64,000 nt of DNA from Bradyrhizobium sp. AUGA SZCCT0176 (GTDB lineage: Bacteria; Pseudomonadota; Alphaproteobacteria; Rhizobiales; Xanthobacteraceae): assembly GCF_018130145.1 (NCBI RefSeq), contig NZ_JAFCMB010000004.1:372001-436000 (forward strand), written 5' to 3'. The translations under genes were made by a program, and so were the position numbers. The notes under the pieces were generated by a model that saw nothing but the letters and a program-made list of their open reading frames with translations, had not been told where the DNA came from and did no database searches. Shown here piece by piece: positions 43,661 through 52,945 of the stretch; within the stretch, counting starts at the first letter, position 1; each line of letters starts with the position of its first letter.

Positions 43661-44734
43661 CTACCGCGCCACGACCTCGACCTCGCCATCAACGCCGTTG
43701 ACGACGTTGAACGGGCGCTCGAACACCTTGCCTTCGTTCTTGGCGATGGCGCGGTATTCGCCTTCGGACAGGACGACGCGGGGAAATGCGCCGATCGATT
43801 CCTTGATGACGTCGCCGCCCGGCGTGATGACGGACCAGGCGGTGTTGGCGAGCGCCTCGCCGCCCTTGTCGCTGACCAGCTTTAGCGTGATCACAGCGGC
43901 GCGATGGGTGACGATCACGTCGGTCAGCTTGCCGGCCTGCACGCGGATGTCGGAACGGACAACGGAATTGGCATCGCCGTAGTTGGAGATGATGTAGTAG
44001 GTGCCCTCCGGCAGCAGCGCGACGTCGCCGCCGGCGACGTTGGGCAACAGCGAGGTCCGCTCCGCGCCGTCGAACTGGCTGCCTTTATAAATCGCGAACG
44101 AAATCTGGTTCGGCGGGATCTTGGAGGTGCCGACGCGGCCTTCGATGCGCAGGCCGCCGGCCGGAAGCACGAAGGATTCCCGATCGGTCTCCGACTTCAG
44201 GCTCACCGCCCGCACCGCGCTGACGAGGCCGAGCGCGACGTGCACGACATAATTGCCCGGCGGCAGCACGATGTTCGGGGTCGCACCGCGGTCCTCGCGG
44301 ATCAGGCGGAACGTGCCGTTATCGTCCGGCTTGTCCGCGAACACCCGCCACACCAACCCGCTGTTGATGACCGGCAAATCCTTGCCGTAGCGCGCCGTCA
44401 ACGACAGCACGGCCTGGCCAGGCGTCGCGGCGCCCGGCGGCGGCGCAACCGGCGGGACGGTGGCGATCGACGGCGGCACCAGGGTCGGCTGCGTCAGCGT
44501 TGGCGGCAGGGCGGGAATCGAGCCCGGCGGCGCCAGGTTCATCGCAGGACCCGACGGTGCATCCGGAATCGAACCCGGCGGCACCGGCGGCGGGCGATCG
44601 GAGAACATCTGGGCCGAAGCCGGGCCAGGTGCCAGCAACACCAAGGCAAACATTGAGGCAAGCAGAAGCCGCGGGAAAAGCCGCCATGCGCTCCCGTCCC
44701 CGCCGATGCCATTGCCTCGCCAAGTCATCGCCAT
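43661..44734 (-). CDS. Exported hypothetical protein, 357 aa
   Basis: The ATG at 44734 gives a signal peptide with hydrophobic core RLLLASMFALVLLAPGPASA before a cleavage site. The next 80 residues are Pro-rich, with repeats of PPGSIP; the rest (about 110-355) is beta-rich with repeated strands of the form LPPGNYVVHVALG, LPEGTYYIISNYGD and LSEGEYRAIAKNEG, i.e. three or more immunoglobulin-like or carboxypeptidase-regulatory-like modules. It is probably periplasmic or outer-membrane attached. Function unknown. Confidence 0.75.
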   Translation of the reverse strand: MAMTWRGNGIGGDGSAWRLFPRLLLASMFALVLLAPGPASAQMFSDRPPPVPPGSIPDAPSGPAMNLAPPGSIPALPPTLTQPTLVPPSIATVPPVAPPPGAATPGQAVLSLTARYGKDLPVINSGLVWRVFADKPDDNGTFRLIREDRGATPNIVLPPGNYVVHVALGLVSAVRAVSLKSETDRESFVLPAGGLRIEGRVGTSKIPPNQISFAIYKGSQFDGAERTSLLPNVAGGDVALLPEGTYYIISNYGDANSVVRSDIRVQAGKLTDVIVTHRAAVITLKLVSDKGGEALANTAWSVITPGGDVIKESIGAFPRVVLSEGEYRAIAKNEGKVFERPFNVVNGVDGEVEVVAR

Positions 44735-44961
44735 GCTTTTCACTGAAAACGCGGCAAATTCAAGCCTGCAGAGTAGCCCGAAAGAGCAGCCCGAAGCCTC
44801 CTGGACCAAGGAACCGGCAGTTGATCACGCGGTCGCAGTCCAGTCATAATCTCCGCCTAGGCCGCTTTGGCCGGGCATAAACCATGCATCTGGAATTGAT
44901 TGACATGATTCTGGTACGGCCATGCCGCGGCGAATATGCTTGAGCCGCAGGAGAGTTTTTC

Positions 44962-46017
44962 GTGTTGGATAACTGGATGGGCCGCGGCCAAAAGGGCTCC
45001 GACGGCCGTGACGAGGTAGGGCTCGGCAGCATCCGCCGGCCGGTGATCGGGCTGGCGCTGGGCGGCGGCGCCGCGCGCGGGTTCGCCCATATCGGCATCA
45101 TCAAGACCCTGGTCGCCCACGGTATCCATCCCAATGTCGTGGTGGGAACGTCGATGGGCGCGGTGATCGGCGGCGGCTACGCCTCCGGAAATCTCGAAAA
45201 GGTGGAAGAATGGGCGCGCGGCCTGCAGCCGCGCAATATTTTCAGCTATCTCGATATCCGTCTCAACGGCTCCGGCCTGATCGGCGGCAGCAGGCTTGCC
45301 GCCCAACTCGAGACGACGATGGGTCAGGGCCTGATCGAGGACCTGCCGGTGAAATTCGCCACTGTTGCGACCGAAGTGCGCACCGGCCACGAGATCTGGC
45401 TGACCCATGGCCGCATGATCGACGCGATGCAGGCCTCATACGCGCTGCCGGGAATATTCTCGCCGGTCCTGATCGGCGACCGCTGGCTGGTCGATGGCGC
45501 GCTGGTCAACCCGGTTCCGGTGTCGGCGGCCCGCGCCCTCGGCGCGGAGATCGTCATCGCCGCCAATCTCTCCAGCGACGTCTTTACCCACTCGACGACG
45601 ATCTATGCGCATGGCCCTTCCGCCGAGCTTGCGGTTGTGCCGGAAGCAGCGCCTGAACCTGCAACTCCGAAGCGCGGCCTAGGAAAATTCTTCTCCGCCG
45701 AACGCACCGTAAAGCGCGAATTCTTCGGCGCGCCCGGCCGGCCGGGAATTTCCACGGTCATGGTCGACGCCTTCAACATCATGCAGGACCGCATCACCCG
45801 CGCGCGGCTGGCCGGCGATCCGCCCGATCTCCTGATCTCGCCCCGGGTCGGCAAGATCGGCTTGTTCGATTTTCACCGCGCCGACGATCTGATCGCCCAT
45901 GGCGTGCGCGCCGCCGAGCGCGCCATCGATTCCATCCAGGAAGCGATCCACATTCTGGCGCCGCCAGCGGCTGGTGCCGCCGCGCCCGCCGAAAAGGCCG
46001 GACCAGAGAAAGAATAG
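44962..46017 (+). CDS. Patatin-like phospholipase
   Basis: The 351-aa protein has the patatin signature: oxyanion-hole loop GLALGGGAARGFAHIG (about residues 30-45), the serine elbow GTSMG (Ser64) and the catalytic aspartate in WLVDGALVNPVPV. It would hydrolyse acyl chains from lipids. The start is GTG at 44962, with CAGGAG nine bases before. The C-terminal 100 residues after the hydrolase core are a less conserved region with TVKREFFGAPGRPGISTVMV. Confidence 0.9.
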   Translation: MLDNWMGRGQKGSDGRDEVGLGSIRRPVIGLALGGGAARGFAHIGIIKTLVAHGIHPNVVVGTSMGAVIGGGYASGNLEKVEEWARGLQPRNIFSYLDIRLNGSGLIGGSRLAAQLETTMGQGLIEDLPVKFATVATEVRTGHEIWLTHGRMIDAMQASYALPGIFSPVLIGDRWLVDGALVNPVPVSAARALGAEIVIAANLSSDVFTHSTTIYAHGPSAELAVVPEAAPEPATPKRGLGKFFSAERTVKREFFGAPGRPGISTVMVDAFNIMQDRITRARLAGDPPDLLISPRVGKIGLFDFHRADDLIAHGVRAAERAIDSIQEAIHILAPPAAGAAAPAEKAGPEKE

Positions 46018-46020
46018 GGC

Positions 46021-46449
46021 TCAGGCGGTCTTGATGTAGTCGCGCAGCGCTTCCTGCTCGGCTTCATATTCGTGGACACGGCGCTTGACGATGTCGCCGA
46101 TCGAGATCAGGCCGACCACCTTGCCCTCCTCGACGACAGGCAAATGCCTGAACTTGCCCAGCGTCATCATTTCCATGATGCCGCTGACCGTGTCCGACTC
46201 CCGGCAACTGACGACCTTGCGCGTCATCACGGCGCTGACCGGCTCATCCAGCACCTTGGCGCCGCGCTCGCCGAGCACACGGACGATGTCGCGTTCCGAC
46301 AAGATGCCTTCGAGGCGTCCCTGGTTCATGACCAGCACGGCGCCGATCTTGCGCTCGCCCAGGAGCTTGACCGCGGCCGAGAGCTTGGCGTCCGGCTCGA
46401 CGTTCAGGATGTCATGGCCTTTGGAATCGAGAATTGCACGTACCGTCAT
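46021..46449 (-). CDS. CBS-domain pair protein (142 aa)
   Basis: Two CBS domains fill the protein (about residues 8-62, ending GILSERDIVRVLGERG, and 72-130, with FRHLPVVEEGKVVGLISIGDIVK). Same length and layout as the regulon protein at 15429-15857 but clearly diverged. Such modules bind adenosine nucleotides. It converges on the patatin gene with 3 bp between stops. Confidence 0.9.
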   Translation of the reverse strand: MTVRAILDSKGHDILNVEPDAKLSAAVKLLGERKIGAVLVMNQGRLEGILSERDIVRVLGERGAKVLDEPVSAVMTRKVVSCRESDTVSGIMEMMTLGKFRHLPVVEEGKVVGLISIGDIVKRRVHEYEAEQEALRDYIKTA

Positions 46450-46655
46450 TGCCGCCTCCTGAATCGGTGCGCACCCCTTTTGGGGGTTCGACTTGTTCGC
46501 GAGTCTTCAATCAACAGTTCCGCGCCGAACTCGTTTCAAGAGCGTTCGTTTCAGGCGCGGTCTACAAGCTCGGCTGTCCAGCATGGCAGCGGGCTTTGTC
46601 TTGTGTCACACATGTCAAGATGATGGATGAAATCGCGGTGCGCCGCAAGCGACGA

Positions 46656-47450
46656 TCAGACGCGGTCGGCCTCGTCAGGCGATGACGCATCTGCAGCATG
46701 CGCTGCCGCCCGTGGCACCGGATCGAACAGCGAAAACAGCATCAGGCCGGCGAGAAATCCGCCGATATGCGCTTGCCACGCCACGGTGCCGCCGTCGGCG
46801 CCGATCGCAATCGATCCGACGCCAAAGATGATGTTGACGCCGAACCACACCGCCAGAAATCCCAGCACGCGCGTGTCGCGAAAGGCCTGTCCGAGCGACA
46901 GCGCCGGCACCTTCGCCGCTTCATCCGCGTCGCCGCGGCTGAACGACAGAAAGCTTCCCTTCACAAAGGCAAAGCGAATGGCGGCCGCCATGGTGCCGGA
47001 CACCGACGCCGACGCGCCGATCATCGGCGCGATCGCGTGTTCATGCGTGAGCAGATGTGCAATCGCGCCGGCCGCGGCCGTCACGGCCATGAACAGGTAA
47101 AACCTGACCGCGCCGAACCGGCGCGCCAGCGCGCTGCCGAACGGCAACAGCCACAGCACGTTGAAGCCGATATGGGTGAGATTGGCGTGCAGCAGCGAAT
47201 AGGTGACGAAGGTCCAGACCTTGGCGCCCGCTCCGCCGGGAAAATCGATGTTGAGCAGCGTCGAATCGTAGCGTTTCGGAATGAAACCGAAGACGTCGAT
47301 GGTCCAGTTCTCGAGTTCCGGCGGCAGCAGCACCCGCAGGTGAATGACCGCGATCAGCGCGACATAGGCCGTCAGCGCACCCGGCAGGGTCAGGATCGGC
47401 TCTCGCGGACCGTCCGGGGCTTCAAGCTGGGTTTCAGGCTGGGATTCCAA
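46656..47450 (-). CDS. Rhomboid family intramembrane serine protease
   Basis: The 264-aa protein has six or seven membrane spans with the rhomboid landmarks: NLTHIGFNVLWLLPFG (first conserved Asn/His region), the serine loop MIGASASVSGTMAAAIRF and the catalytic histidine in WQAHIGGFLAGL. The serine loop reads GASAS instead of the common GxSG; the serine itself is kept. It would cut transmembrane segments of membrane proteins. Confidence 0.88.
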   Translation of the reverse strand: MESQPETQLEAPDGPREPILTLPGALTAYVALIAVIHLRVLLPPELENWTIDVFGFIPKRYDSTLLNIDFPGGAGAKVWTFVTYSLLHANLTHIGFNVLWLLPFGSALARRFGAVRFYLFMAVTAAAGAIAHLLTHEHAIAPMIGASASVSGTMAAAIRFAFVKGSFLSFSRGDADEAAKVPALSLGQAFRDTRVLGFLAVWFGVNIIFGVGSIAIGADGGTVAWQAHIGGFLAGLMLFSLFDPVPRAAAHAADASSPDEADRV

Positions 47451-47639
47451 GGGGCCAGGGACCTTTAGAGACCTTTAGAGGCGGCTTTGGGGATAATCGG
47501 CCCAGATAGGCGGCTTTGCCCGCGCTGTGCAAGTGCACAAAATGGCTGTGGTGGACATACCCGTGTCCCCGGCTCTGCAGTGCACCGCAAGAGCGCTGCA
47601 CTGCGTCCGGGACACGAGACAGGGTCGCTATGCCAAAAA

Positions 47640-47677
47640 GAGCAAAGAAAAAGGGAGGACGCTGAGAACGTCCTCCC
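47640..47677 (-). terminator. Terminator-like hairpin on the minus strand
   Basis: A perfect 9-bp stem GGGAGGACG / CGTCCTCCC with a 7-nt loop (47653-47677) is followed, reading leftwards, by CTTTTTCTTTGCTC. It lies upstream of the rhomboid gene, so it would end an otherwise unannotated leftward transcript starting between about 47680 and 48000. Confidence 0.5.
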
Positions 47678-47858
47678 TCGTCGTGCCGATCTTTTCGCGC
47701 CCCTGGAGCTTGGGGGAACATCCCCACCCCTCCCCGCGCGACGACCAAACTGTTTGACGCCACCTGTGTACCAACCGAGCCGGTAAGTCGGAGATAAGCC
47801 GGCCGGGCTCGATGCGTTCCACTCTACGCAGGCCGCACCGGGATCGCCAATCTCATAG

Positions 47859-47873
47859 TTAATTTAACGTTAA
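47859..47873. promoter_or_regulatory. Perfect CtrA box (TTAA-N7-TTAA)
   Basis: TTAA-TTTAACG-TTAA matches the CtrA full-site consensus exactly. It lies 148 bp before the PAS-protein start. The remaining gap 47451-47858 holds a palindromic repeat (47555-47625) and the minus-strand hairpin but no supported gene. Confidence 0.6.
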
Positions 47874-48021
47874 TAACGCAAAGCCGCCGCCAAAGCGGCC
47901 AAACCGCGTCCACGGCATGGACGCTGCACAGCCTGTCCTGCACAACACAGAAGGGACAGCACGTGAGCAAAATCGGGACAGATATGTGCCGCCCTGCCAC
48001 GGGCGGGGGCGAGGCCAACGT

Positions 48022-48582
48022 ATGAAACATCCATCGAGCCGTCAGTTTTTTGCCTATTGGGACGCAAAACGCGGCCACGCGCGGGCACCTGACCGCAGCG
48101 AGATCGAACCTTCCGCGGTACGCGAACTGCTCGGCGACATCTTCGTGCTGGGTTACGAAAACGAGACCGGCTTCCCCTTCCGCGTCGCCGGAACACGGGT
48201 CTGCGCCCTGCTCGGCCGCGACGCAAAGGACAGCAGCTTCTCGGCGCTGTTCGCACCAGAGAGCCGCCGCGAAATCGAAGACGTCGTGACTTACGTCGCC
48301 GAAGAAATGCTGGCCGCCGTCGCCGGCATCACCGCGACGTCGGAAGACGGCCGGACGGCGCATCTGGAATTGCTGCTGCTGCCGTTCAACAACCGCGCGC
48401 ACGCGCCGATCAGCGTCACCGGCCTGTTGGCGCCGTTCGAGGACGATCTCGGCACGCTGAAGGATTTCAAGCTGACGTCCTGGCGCTATCTGCACCGGCC
48501 GGAAAAACTCGTTCCCCGCGCCTTGCGCAAGCTCGCCATCGCGCGCGGCTTCATGGTGTATGAGGGGATTACCGGCCGCTGA
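48022..48582 (+). CDS. PAS-domain protein, 186 aa
   Basis: The protein consists of a single PAS-like domain of the PAS_5 type found in alphaproteobacteria (QFFAYWDAKRGHARAPDRSEIEP; LLGDIFVLGYENETGFPFRVAGTRVCALLGRD) with a C-terminal helical part. No output domain is attached. ATG 48022 follows GGGGGCGAGG; the frame is open to 47917 but has no start signal there. Control by CtrA is suggested by the perfect box upstream, which is typical of alphaproteobacterial cell-cycle genes. Confidence 0.75.
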   Translation: MKHPSSRQFFAYWDAKRGHARAPDRSEIEPSAVRELLGDIFVLGYENETGFPFRVAGTRVCALLGRDAKDSSFSALFAPESRREIEDVVTYVAEEMLAAVAGITATSEDGRTAHLELLLLPFNNRAHAPISVTGLLAPFEDDLGTLKDFKLTSWRYLHRPEKLVPRALRKLAIARGFMVYEGITGR

Positions 48583-49342
48583 ACCGCGCGGCGCGCTTTT
48601 CAAGAAACGCGTTGCGTCCCTCCAGCGCATCCGCGCTCTTGCGGATCTCGGCCTGCGTCTCGATTTCGCGCCGGAACTGATCGGCATAGCTGGCGTGTTC
48701 GCTCTCCTCGAGCAGGCGGCGCGTCGCAACCAGCGCCCGCGTCGGACCGTTTGCAAGCTTGCGCGCCAGCGCCAGCGCGCCGCCCTGAAGCGCGGCATCA
48801 TCGAACACTTCCCGGACCAGTCCCCATTCCCTGGCCGTCTCGGCCGATAGCGGCTCGTTCATCAACATCAGTTCGAGCGCGCGCTGCCGGCCGACCAGCC
48901 GCGGCAACAGCCAGGTCGAGCCGAGATCAGGCACCAGCGCGATCCGGCTGAAGACCTGAATGAAGCTCGCCGAGCGCGCCGCGACAATCACGTCTCCCGC
49001 CATCGCGAGACTGAAGCCGCCGCCGGCGGCGACGCCATTGACCGCCACCACGATCGGCACCTGGCATTCGCGCAGCGCCCTGAAGGCCGGCCAGTAATAC
49101 CGCATCACCCCATCGACAATGTCGTCGCCGAGGATGGCCGCGGCCTTGAGGTTCTGGCCGGAGCAAAAGCCGCGGCCGGCGCCGGTCAGGACCAGCGCCC
49201 GTACCCCGGGATCCTCGGTCATCTCAGGGATCGCGAGGGCAAGATCGCCCAACAGGTCGGGCGTCATCGCATTCAGCGTCGCAGGCTCGTCCAGCGTCAG
49301 CACGCCAACGGCATCGTCGCGGTCCCGCTTCACTCCCGGCAT
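48569..49342 (-). CDS. Enoyl-CoA hydratase/isomerase family protein
   Basis: The 257-aa crotonase-fold protein has DDAVGVLTLDEPATLNAMTPDLL near the start, the CoA/oxyanion segment LTGAGRGFCSGQNLKA and VVAVNGVAAGGGFSLAMAGDVIVAA. It hydrates or isomerises enoyl-CoA; in this family the catalytic acidic residues sit after AAGGG, here replaced by Ser/Ala as in several isomerase-like members. Start at 49342 follows GGGGAGGG. It overlaps the PAS gene's end by 14 bp, convergent. Confidence 0.88.
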   Translation of the reverse strand: MPGVKRDRDDAVGVLTLDEPATLNAMTPDLLGDLALAIPEMTEDPGVRALVLTGAGRGFCSGQNLKAAAILGDDIVDGVMRYYWPAFRALRECQVPIVVAVNGVAAGGGFSLAMAGDVIVAARSASFIQVFSRIALVPDLGSTWLLPRLVGRQRALELMLMNEPLSAETAREWGLVREVFDDAALQGGALALARKLANGPTRALVATRRLLEESEHASYADQFRREIETQAEIRKSADALEGRNAFLEKRAARFSGR

Positions 49343-49489
49343 CGCATCCCTCCCCGAAATTTGGCCGGCCCTGCCGGGCCCGACATTAAGCATGATGGTA
49401 CCGAAACAACGCACTGACAAACAATCGCTTTCAGCGGTCTTGACCGAAAACGACCTTTGCCGGGATACTGACCGGATTGGACGTGAGCC

Positions 49490-49876
49490 ATGTTTGAGAT
49501 CATTATTTTCTGCGTCATTTTACTGGCGGTTTCCTATTGGGCGGTCCTGTGGCTGATGGGACGGCGCGAGGATGTTTTGCACGGCGAGTTCGTCGAAGCC
49601 GGCGCGCAGGTCGAGGAGCCCGCTCGATCGGTGTTTCCGGAGCGGCCTGCCCGTAAAGTTCAAGCGGTTCGGCAAGTCTTCCCCGAAAGGCCTGTCTTCC
49701 CCGAAAAACCCGTCATCACCGAGAAGCCCGACATCACGGAGAAGCGCGTTCAAACCGCAATCGCGGAGCCGGCCGTTCAAGCTGTCTTGCCGGAGCAACC
49801 CGCCTTCAGGCCGGAACGGCTGGAGTCGCTGCTCAACTCGATCAAGCAGGATCTCAATCAGCTGGTCCAGAAGTAG
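49490..49876 (+). CDS. Single-span membrane protein with Pro/Glu repeats, 128 aa
   Basis: The N-terminal segment (FEIIIFCVILLAVSYWAVLWL) is a membrane anchor. The middle has imperfect repeats of the type FPERP, FPEKP, ITEKP, ITEKR, probably a flexible linker, and the C-terminus ends in an amphipathic helix (LESLLNSIKQDLNQLVQK). Layout suggests a tether that presents the end helix in the cytoplasm. No function known. Confidence 0.65.
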   Translation: MFEIIIFCVILLAVSYWAVLWLMGRREDVLHGEFVEAGAQVEEPARSVFPERPARKVQAVRQVFPERPVFPEKPVITEKPDITEKRVQTAIAEPAVQAVLPEQPAFRPERLESLLNSIKQDLNQLVQK

Positions 49877-49975
49877 CTTTCGACCGCCGGTCGACGTTCA
49901 GGCCGAAATCCGTGCGCGCGTTGACATAGCTCGCTCGCGGTCGGAGGTTGCTCGACAACTCTTGAAGGTGCGGCA

Positions 49976-51139
49976 TTGCGCAATCGCTGGGGCATTCTTG
50001 CGATCCTGTTCGTGGTTCGCCTCACGATGGCCTTCCAGTTTCAGAGCGTGGCCGCGGTCGCGCCGTTGCTCGGCAGCAATTTCGGCGTCAGCCTTGCCGA
50101 TATCGGATTGCTGATCGGTCTTTACTTCACGCCGGGCGTGGCGATTGCGTTGCCGGGCGGCGCAATCGGGCAAAGGTTCGGCGACAAGACCACCGTGCTC
50201 GCCGCGCTCACGCTGATGCTGATCGGCGGCCTTGCGATGGCGCTGTCGGATTCCTGGACCGTGCAGATGGCGGGACGGCTGATCGCGGGCGCCGGCGGCG
50301 TGCTGCTCAACGTCCAGATGACCAAGATGGTCGCTGACTGGTTCGCCGGTCGCGAGATCGCAACGGCGATGGCGATCTTCATCAATTCATGGCCGGCCGG
50401 CATTGCGCTTTCGTTGTTGACCCTGCCCGCGATCGGCACCGCCTGGGGCGTGAGCGCGGTCTATTTCGCGGTCGCAGCCTTGATCGGATGGGGGATCGTT
50501 CTTCTTGCCGCGGGCTATCGATCGCCGCCGAATGCGGCTGCGGTCTCCGGCGCTCCCGCACGTCTCGACCGCAACGTAACGATCGCGGTGATCGTCGCGG
50601 GGCTGCTCTGGGGCATCTACAATATCGGCTTTGCGATGATCTTCAGCTTTGGACCGTTGTTGCTGGTCGAACGCGGCTGGTCGATCGCGTCAGCAGGATC
50701 GACCATCAGCATCGTGCTGTGGCTGGCGGCGCTCGCGGGCCCGGCAGGCGGATTTCTGGCGGATCGAACCAAGCGCCCGCAGACTGTTCTTGTCGGCGGG
50801 TGCATCGTGTTCGCGCTGCTGATGCTGATGCTGCCACGCTCCGGCGCCGTGCTGCTGGCAGTCGTCGCGCTCGGCCTCGTCTGCGCGCTGCCGTCGGGGC
50901 CGATCATGAGCCTGCCCCCGCAGGTGCTGCAGCCTTCCACCCGCGCGATCGGCATGGGCCTGTTCTACACGGTCTATTATGCGGCGATGATGCTGGGGCC
51001 GTTTGTCGGCGGCAGCCTCGCCAAATGGACGGGGACCGCTGCCACCGCATTCGACTTCGGTGCGGCGATGGTTTTGCTGTGCCCGCCGCTGCTGTGGACG
51101 TTCAACCGGATTGCGGCGGCACGGACACACACAGCTTGA
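49976..51139 (+). CDS. MFS transporter (CynX/NimT-like), 387 aa
   Basis: The protein has about 12 hydrophobic segments. The loop between spans 2 and 3 (FGVSLADIGLLIGLYFTPGVAIALPGGAIGQRFGDK) and the RLIAGAGGVLLNVQMTKMVADWF region match anion/nitroimidazole-type MFS carriers. It starts at a TTG (49976) with GAAGGTG upstream; no ATG is available. Substrate unknown. Confidence 0.82.
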   Translation: MRNRWGILAILFVVRLTMAFQFQSVAAVAPLLGSNFGVSLADIGLLIGLYFTPGVAIALPGGAIGQRFGDKTTVLAALTLMLIGGLAMALSDSWTVQMAGRLIAGAGGVLLNVQMTKMVADWFAGREIATAMAIFINSWPAGIALSLLTLPAIGTAWGVSAVYFAVAALIGWGIVLLAAGYRSPPNAAAVSGAPARLDRNVTIAVIVAGLLWGIYNIGFAMIFSFGPLLLVERGWSIASAGSTISIVLWLAALAGPAGGFLADRTKRPQTVLVGGCIVFALLMLMLPRSGAVLLAVVALGLVCALPSGPIMSLPPQVLQPSTRAIGMGLFYTVYYAAMMLGPFVGGSLAKWTGTAATAFDFGAAMVLLCPPLLWTFNRIAAARTHTA

Positions 51140-51235
51140 TGCACATACTTGATGCAACCGGCGATAACACATCATTAACCCTGTCGGCCTTAGGGTCTTC
51201 CTGACGCCGAAGGACCGGACGTCGGGTGGCGAAGA

Positions 51236-51850
51236 ATGTCGTTTGCGCAAAAAAAATCCACTGTCCCGGTCGCTCAGGAGCGACGGCGCTTCCAGCGCGT
51301 GAAAGTCCACCTGCTCGGCCGCTATATGCTGCCGGACCGGCGTGAATTTCCCTGCCAGATCATCAATATGTCGCCGGGTGGATTGGCCCTGCTGGCGCCC
51401 GGCATCGGCAATGTCGGCGACCGCGTGATCGCCTATCTCGACCATATCGGCCGGGTTGAGGGCAAGATCACCCGCATCATCGACAATGGTTTTGCCATGA
51501 CCGTGGGCGCGACCGCGCGCAAACGCGACAAGCTCGCCGCCCAGCTCACCTGGCTCGCCAACCGCGATATCCTCAATCTTCCGGAAGACCGCCGCCACGA
51601 CCGTATCGTGCCGCGCAACCCGATCGCGCTGCTCACGCTCGAGGACGGCAGTAAGATGACCTGCCGGATCATCGACCTCTCGGCGTCGGGTGCGGCGATT
51701 GCCGCGGAAAACCGCCCGCCGCTGAAATCGCTTGTCATGCTGGGCAAGGTCCAGTCCCGGGTGGTGCGAAATCTCGAAGAAGGCTTCGCGCTCGAGTTCG
51801 TCCACGAGCAAATTGCCGAGACGCTCGAAGACGCGGTTAGCGCGCGGTAA
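51236..51850 (+). CDS. Tandem PilZ-domain protein, 204 aa
   Basis: Two PilZ-like domains are in line. The first (about residues 15-98) has the RRRFQRVKV motif and IINMSPGGLALLAP; the second (about 115-200) has RRHDRIVPRNP and IIDLSASGAAIAAE. The RxxxR and (D/N)xSxxG elements bind cyclic di-GMP in canonical members. Double-PilZ proteins may bind two or more c-di-GMP molecules. It is followed by a clear terminator. Confidence 0.88.
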   Translation: MSFAQKKSTVPVAQERRRFQRVKVHLLGRYMLPDRREFPCQIINMSPGGLALLAPGIGNVGDRVIAYLDHIGRVEGKITRIIDNGFAMTVGATARKRDKLAAQLTWLANRDILNLPEDRRHDRIVPRNPIALLTLEDGSKMTCRIIDLSASGAAIAAENRPPLKSLVMLGKVQSRVVRNLEEGFALEFVHEQIAETLEDAVSAR

Positions 51851-51889
51851 AGCGCCAGCCGCCCCAATCCTCGATTTCCCGACTTCAAA

Positions 51890-51922
51890 AGGCGGTATCC
51901 GCGTTGCCGGATACCGCCTTTG
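51890..51922 (+). terminator. Rho-independent terminator after the PilZ gene
   Basis: A perfect 11-bp stem GGCGGTATCCG / CGGATACCGCC with a 6-nt loop is followed by TTTG. The gap from here to 52180 is AT-richer at 52010-52110 and probably holds the promoter of the next gene; no gene is seen in it. Confidence 0.8.
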
Positions 51923-52180
51923 TGCGCTCTGACGCCGGCCAGAGCAGGTTAACGCCGGGCGCTTTTGCAACCGCAAGTGCCGCTGCGGCAGCGCCTGGCG
52001 CGTTAATGCGTACAATTTGAATCAATTGCAGTTGTTTCAAATTTTAGGCGAATTTTATTCAAGTATAGATCGAATTCGCCGCGTCTTTTACTTGTATTCG
52101 CGTCAAATGTACTTGGCTGACTTAGCGGCGGCGCAAATCCTTTGTGCGAAACATGGTCCCAACAAGAAACGGGGGCCACA

Positions 52181-52810
52181 ATGTTGTTCAGGGGACAGGG
52201 GAAGGGATTGGCGGTTGCCGCCATCCTGCTGGGGATGAGCGTCTCTACGAGTTATCAGGCGAAAGCCGGTGACGCGCTCTATGCCAGCCTTGGCGATACC
52301 ACGCGTTCGCCGATCGGCTGGGTTGAATTCTGCGCCGAGAATCCCGGCGACTGCCGCGGCGGCGCATCACAGCCGCGGGACATCGTGCTGTCGCAGACGG
52401 CATGGCGAGATTTGCTGAGAGTCAACAAGTGGGTCAACGAGACCATCAAGCCGATCACCGACATGGATCATTGGGGTGTGATCGAGAAATGGTCGTTGCC
52501 GACAGACGGCTACGGCGACTGCGAGGACTACGTGCTGTTGAAGCGCAAGATGCTGATCGACGCCGGCTGGCCGCGCGAGGCGCTGCTGATCACGGTGGTG
52601 CGCGACAAGAAGGGCGAAGGCCACGCGGTGCTCACGGTCAAAACCGACAAGGGCGAATTCGTGCTCGACAACCAGAACGAAAACGTCCTCGCCTGGACGG
52701 AGACTGGCTACCGCTTCGTCAAGCGTCAGTCGCAGAGCGACCCGAATCTGTGGGTGTCGCTCGGTGATAACCGCCCCGCGGTCGCCACCGCCAGTTCTCG
52801 CGATCGCTAA
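52181..52810 (+). CDS. Transglutaminase-like cysteine peptidase (BTLCP family)
   Basis: The 209-aa exported protein has a signal peptide (AVAAILLGMSVSTSYQAKA) and the bacterial transglutaminase-like catalytic triad: Cys114 in YGDCEDYVLLK, His148 in KKGEGHAVLTVKT and Asp in FVLDNQ. Family members such as LapG cut adhesins in the periplasm under c-di-GMP control, though many remain uncharacterised. No LapD or adhesin gene is adjacent. The ATG at 52181 is taken as start instead of 52142. Confidence 0.88.
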   Translation: MLFRGQGKGLAVAAILLGMSVSTSYQAKAGDALYASLGDTTRSPIGWVEFCAENPGDCRGGASQPRDIVLSQTAWRDLLRVNKWVNETIKPITDMDHWGVIEKWSLPTDGYGDCEDYVLLKRKMLIDAGWPREALLITVVRDKKGEGHAVLTVKTDKGEFVLDNQNENVLAWTETGYRFVKRQSQSDPNLWVSLGDNRPAVATASSRDR

Positions 52811-52880
52811 CGACAAAGGAATTTACGAACCCGCGACCCGGTCACATCCCCACCCCTCCCCGTCCCAGACCGGTTCGCGC

Positions 52881-52920
52881 GCGGCCAGCCTTCCCCCAAA
52901 GGCTGGCCGCAACTTTTTTG
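52881..52920 (+). terminator. Strong terminator after the BTLCP gene; carries 20-bp direct repeat copy 1
   Basis: A perfect 10-bp stem GCGGCCAGCC / GGCTGGCCGC with a 10-nt loop is followed by AACTTTTTTG. The 20 bp at 52901-52920 are repeated exactly at 53696-53715. Confidence 0.88.
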
Positions 52921-52945
52921 TGGGTGCCGAAAACATCGAGCTTCC

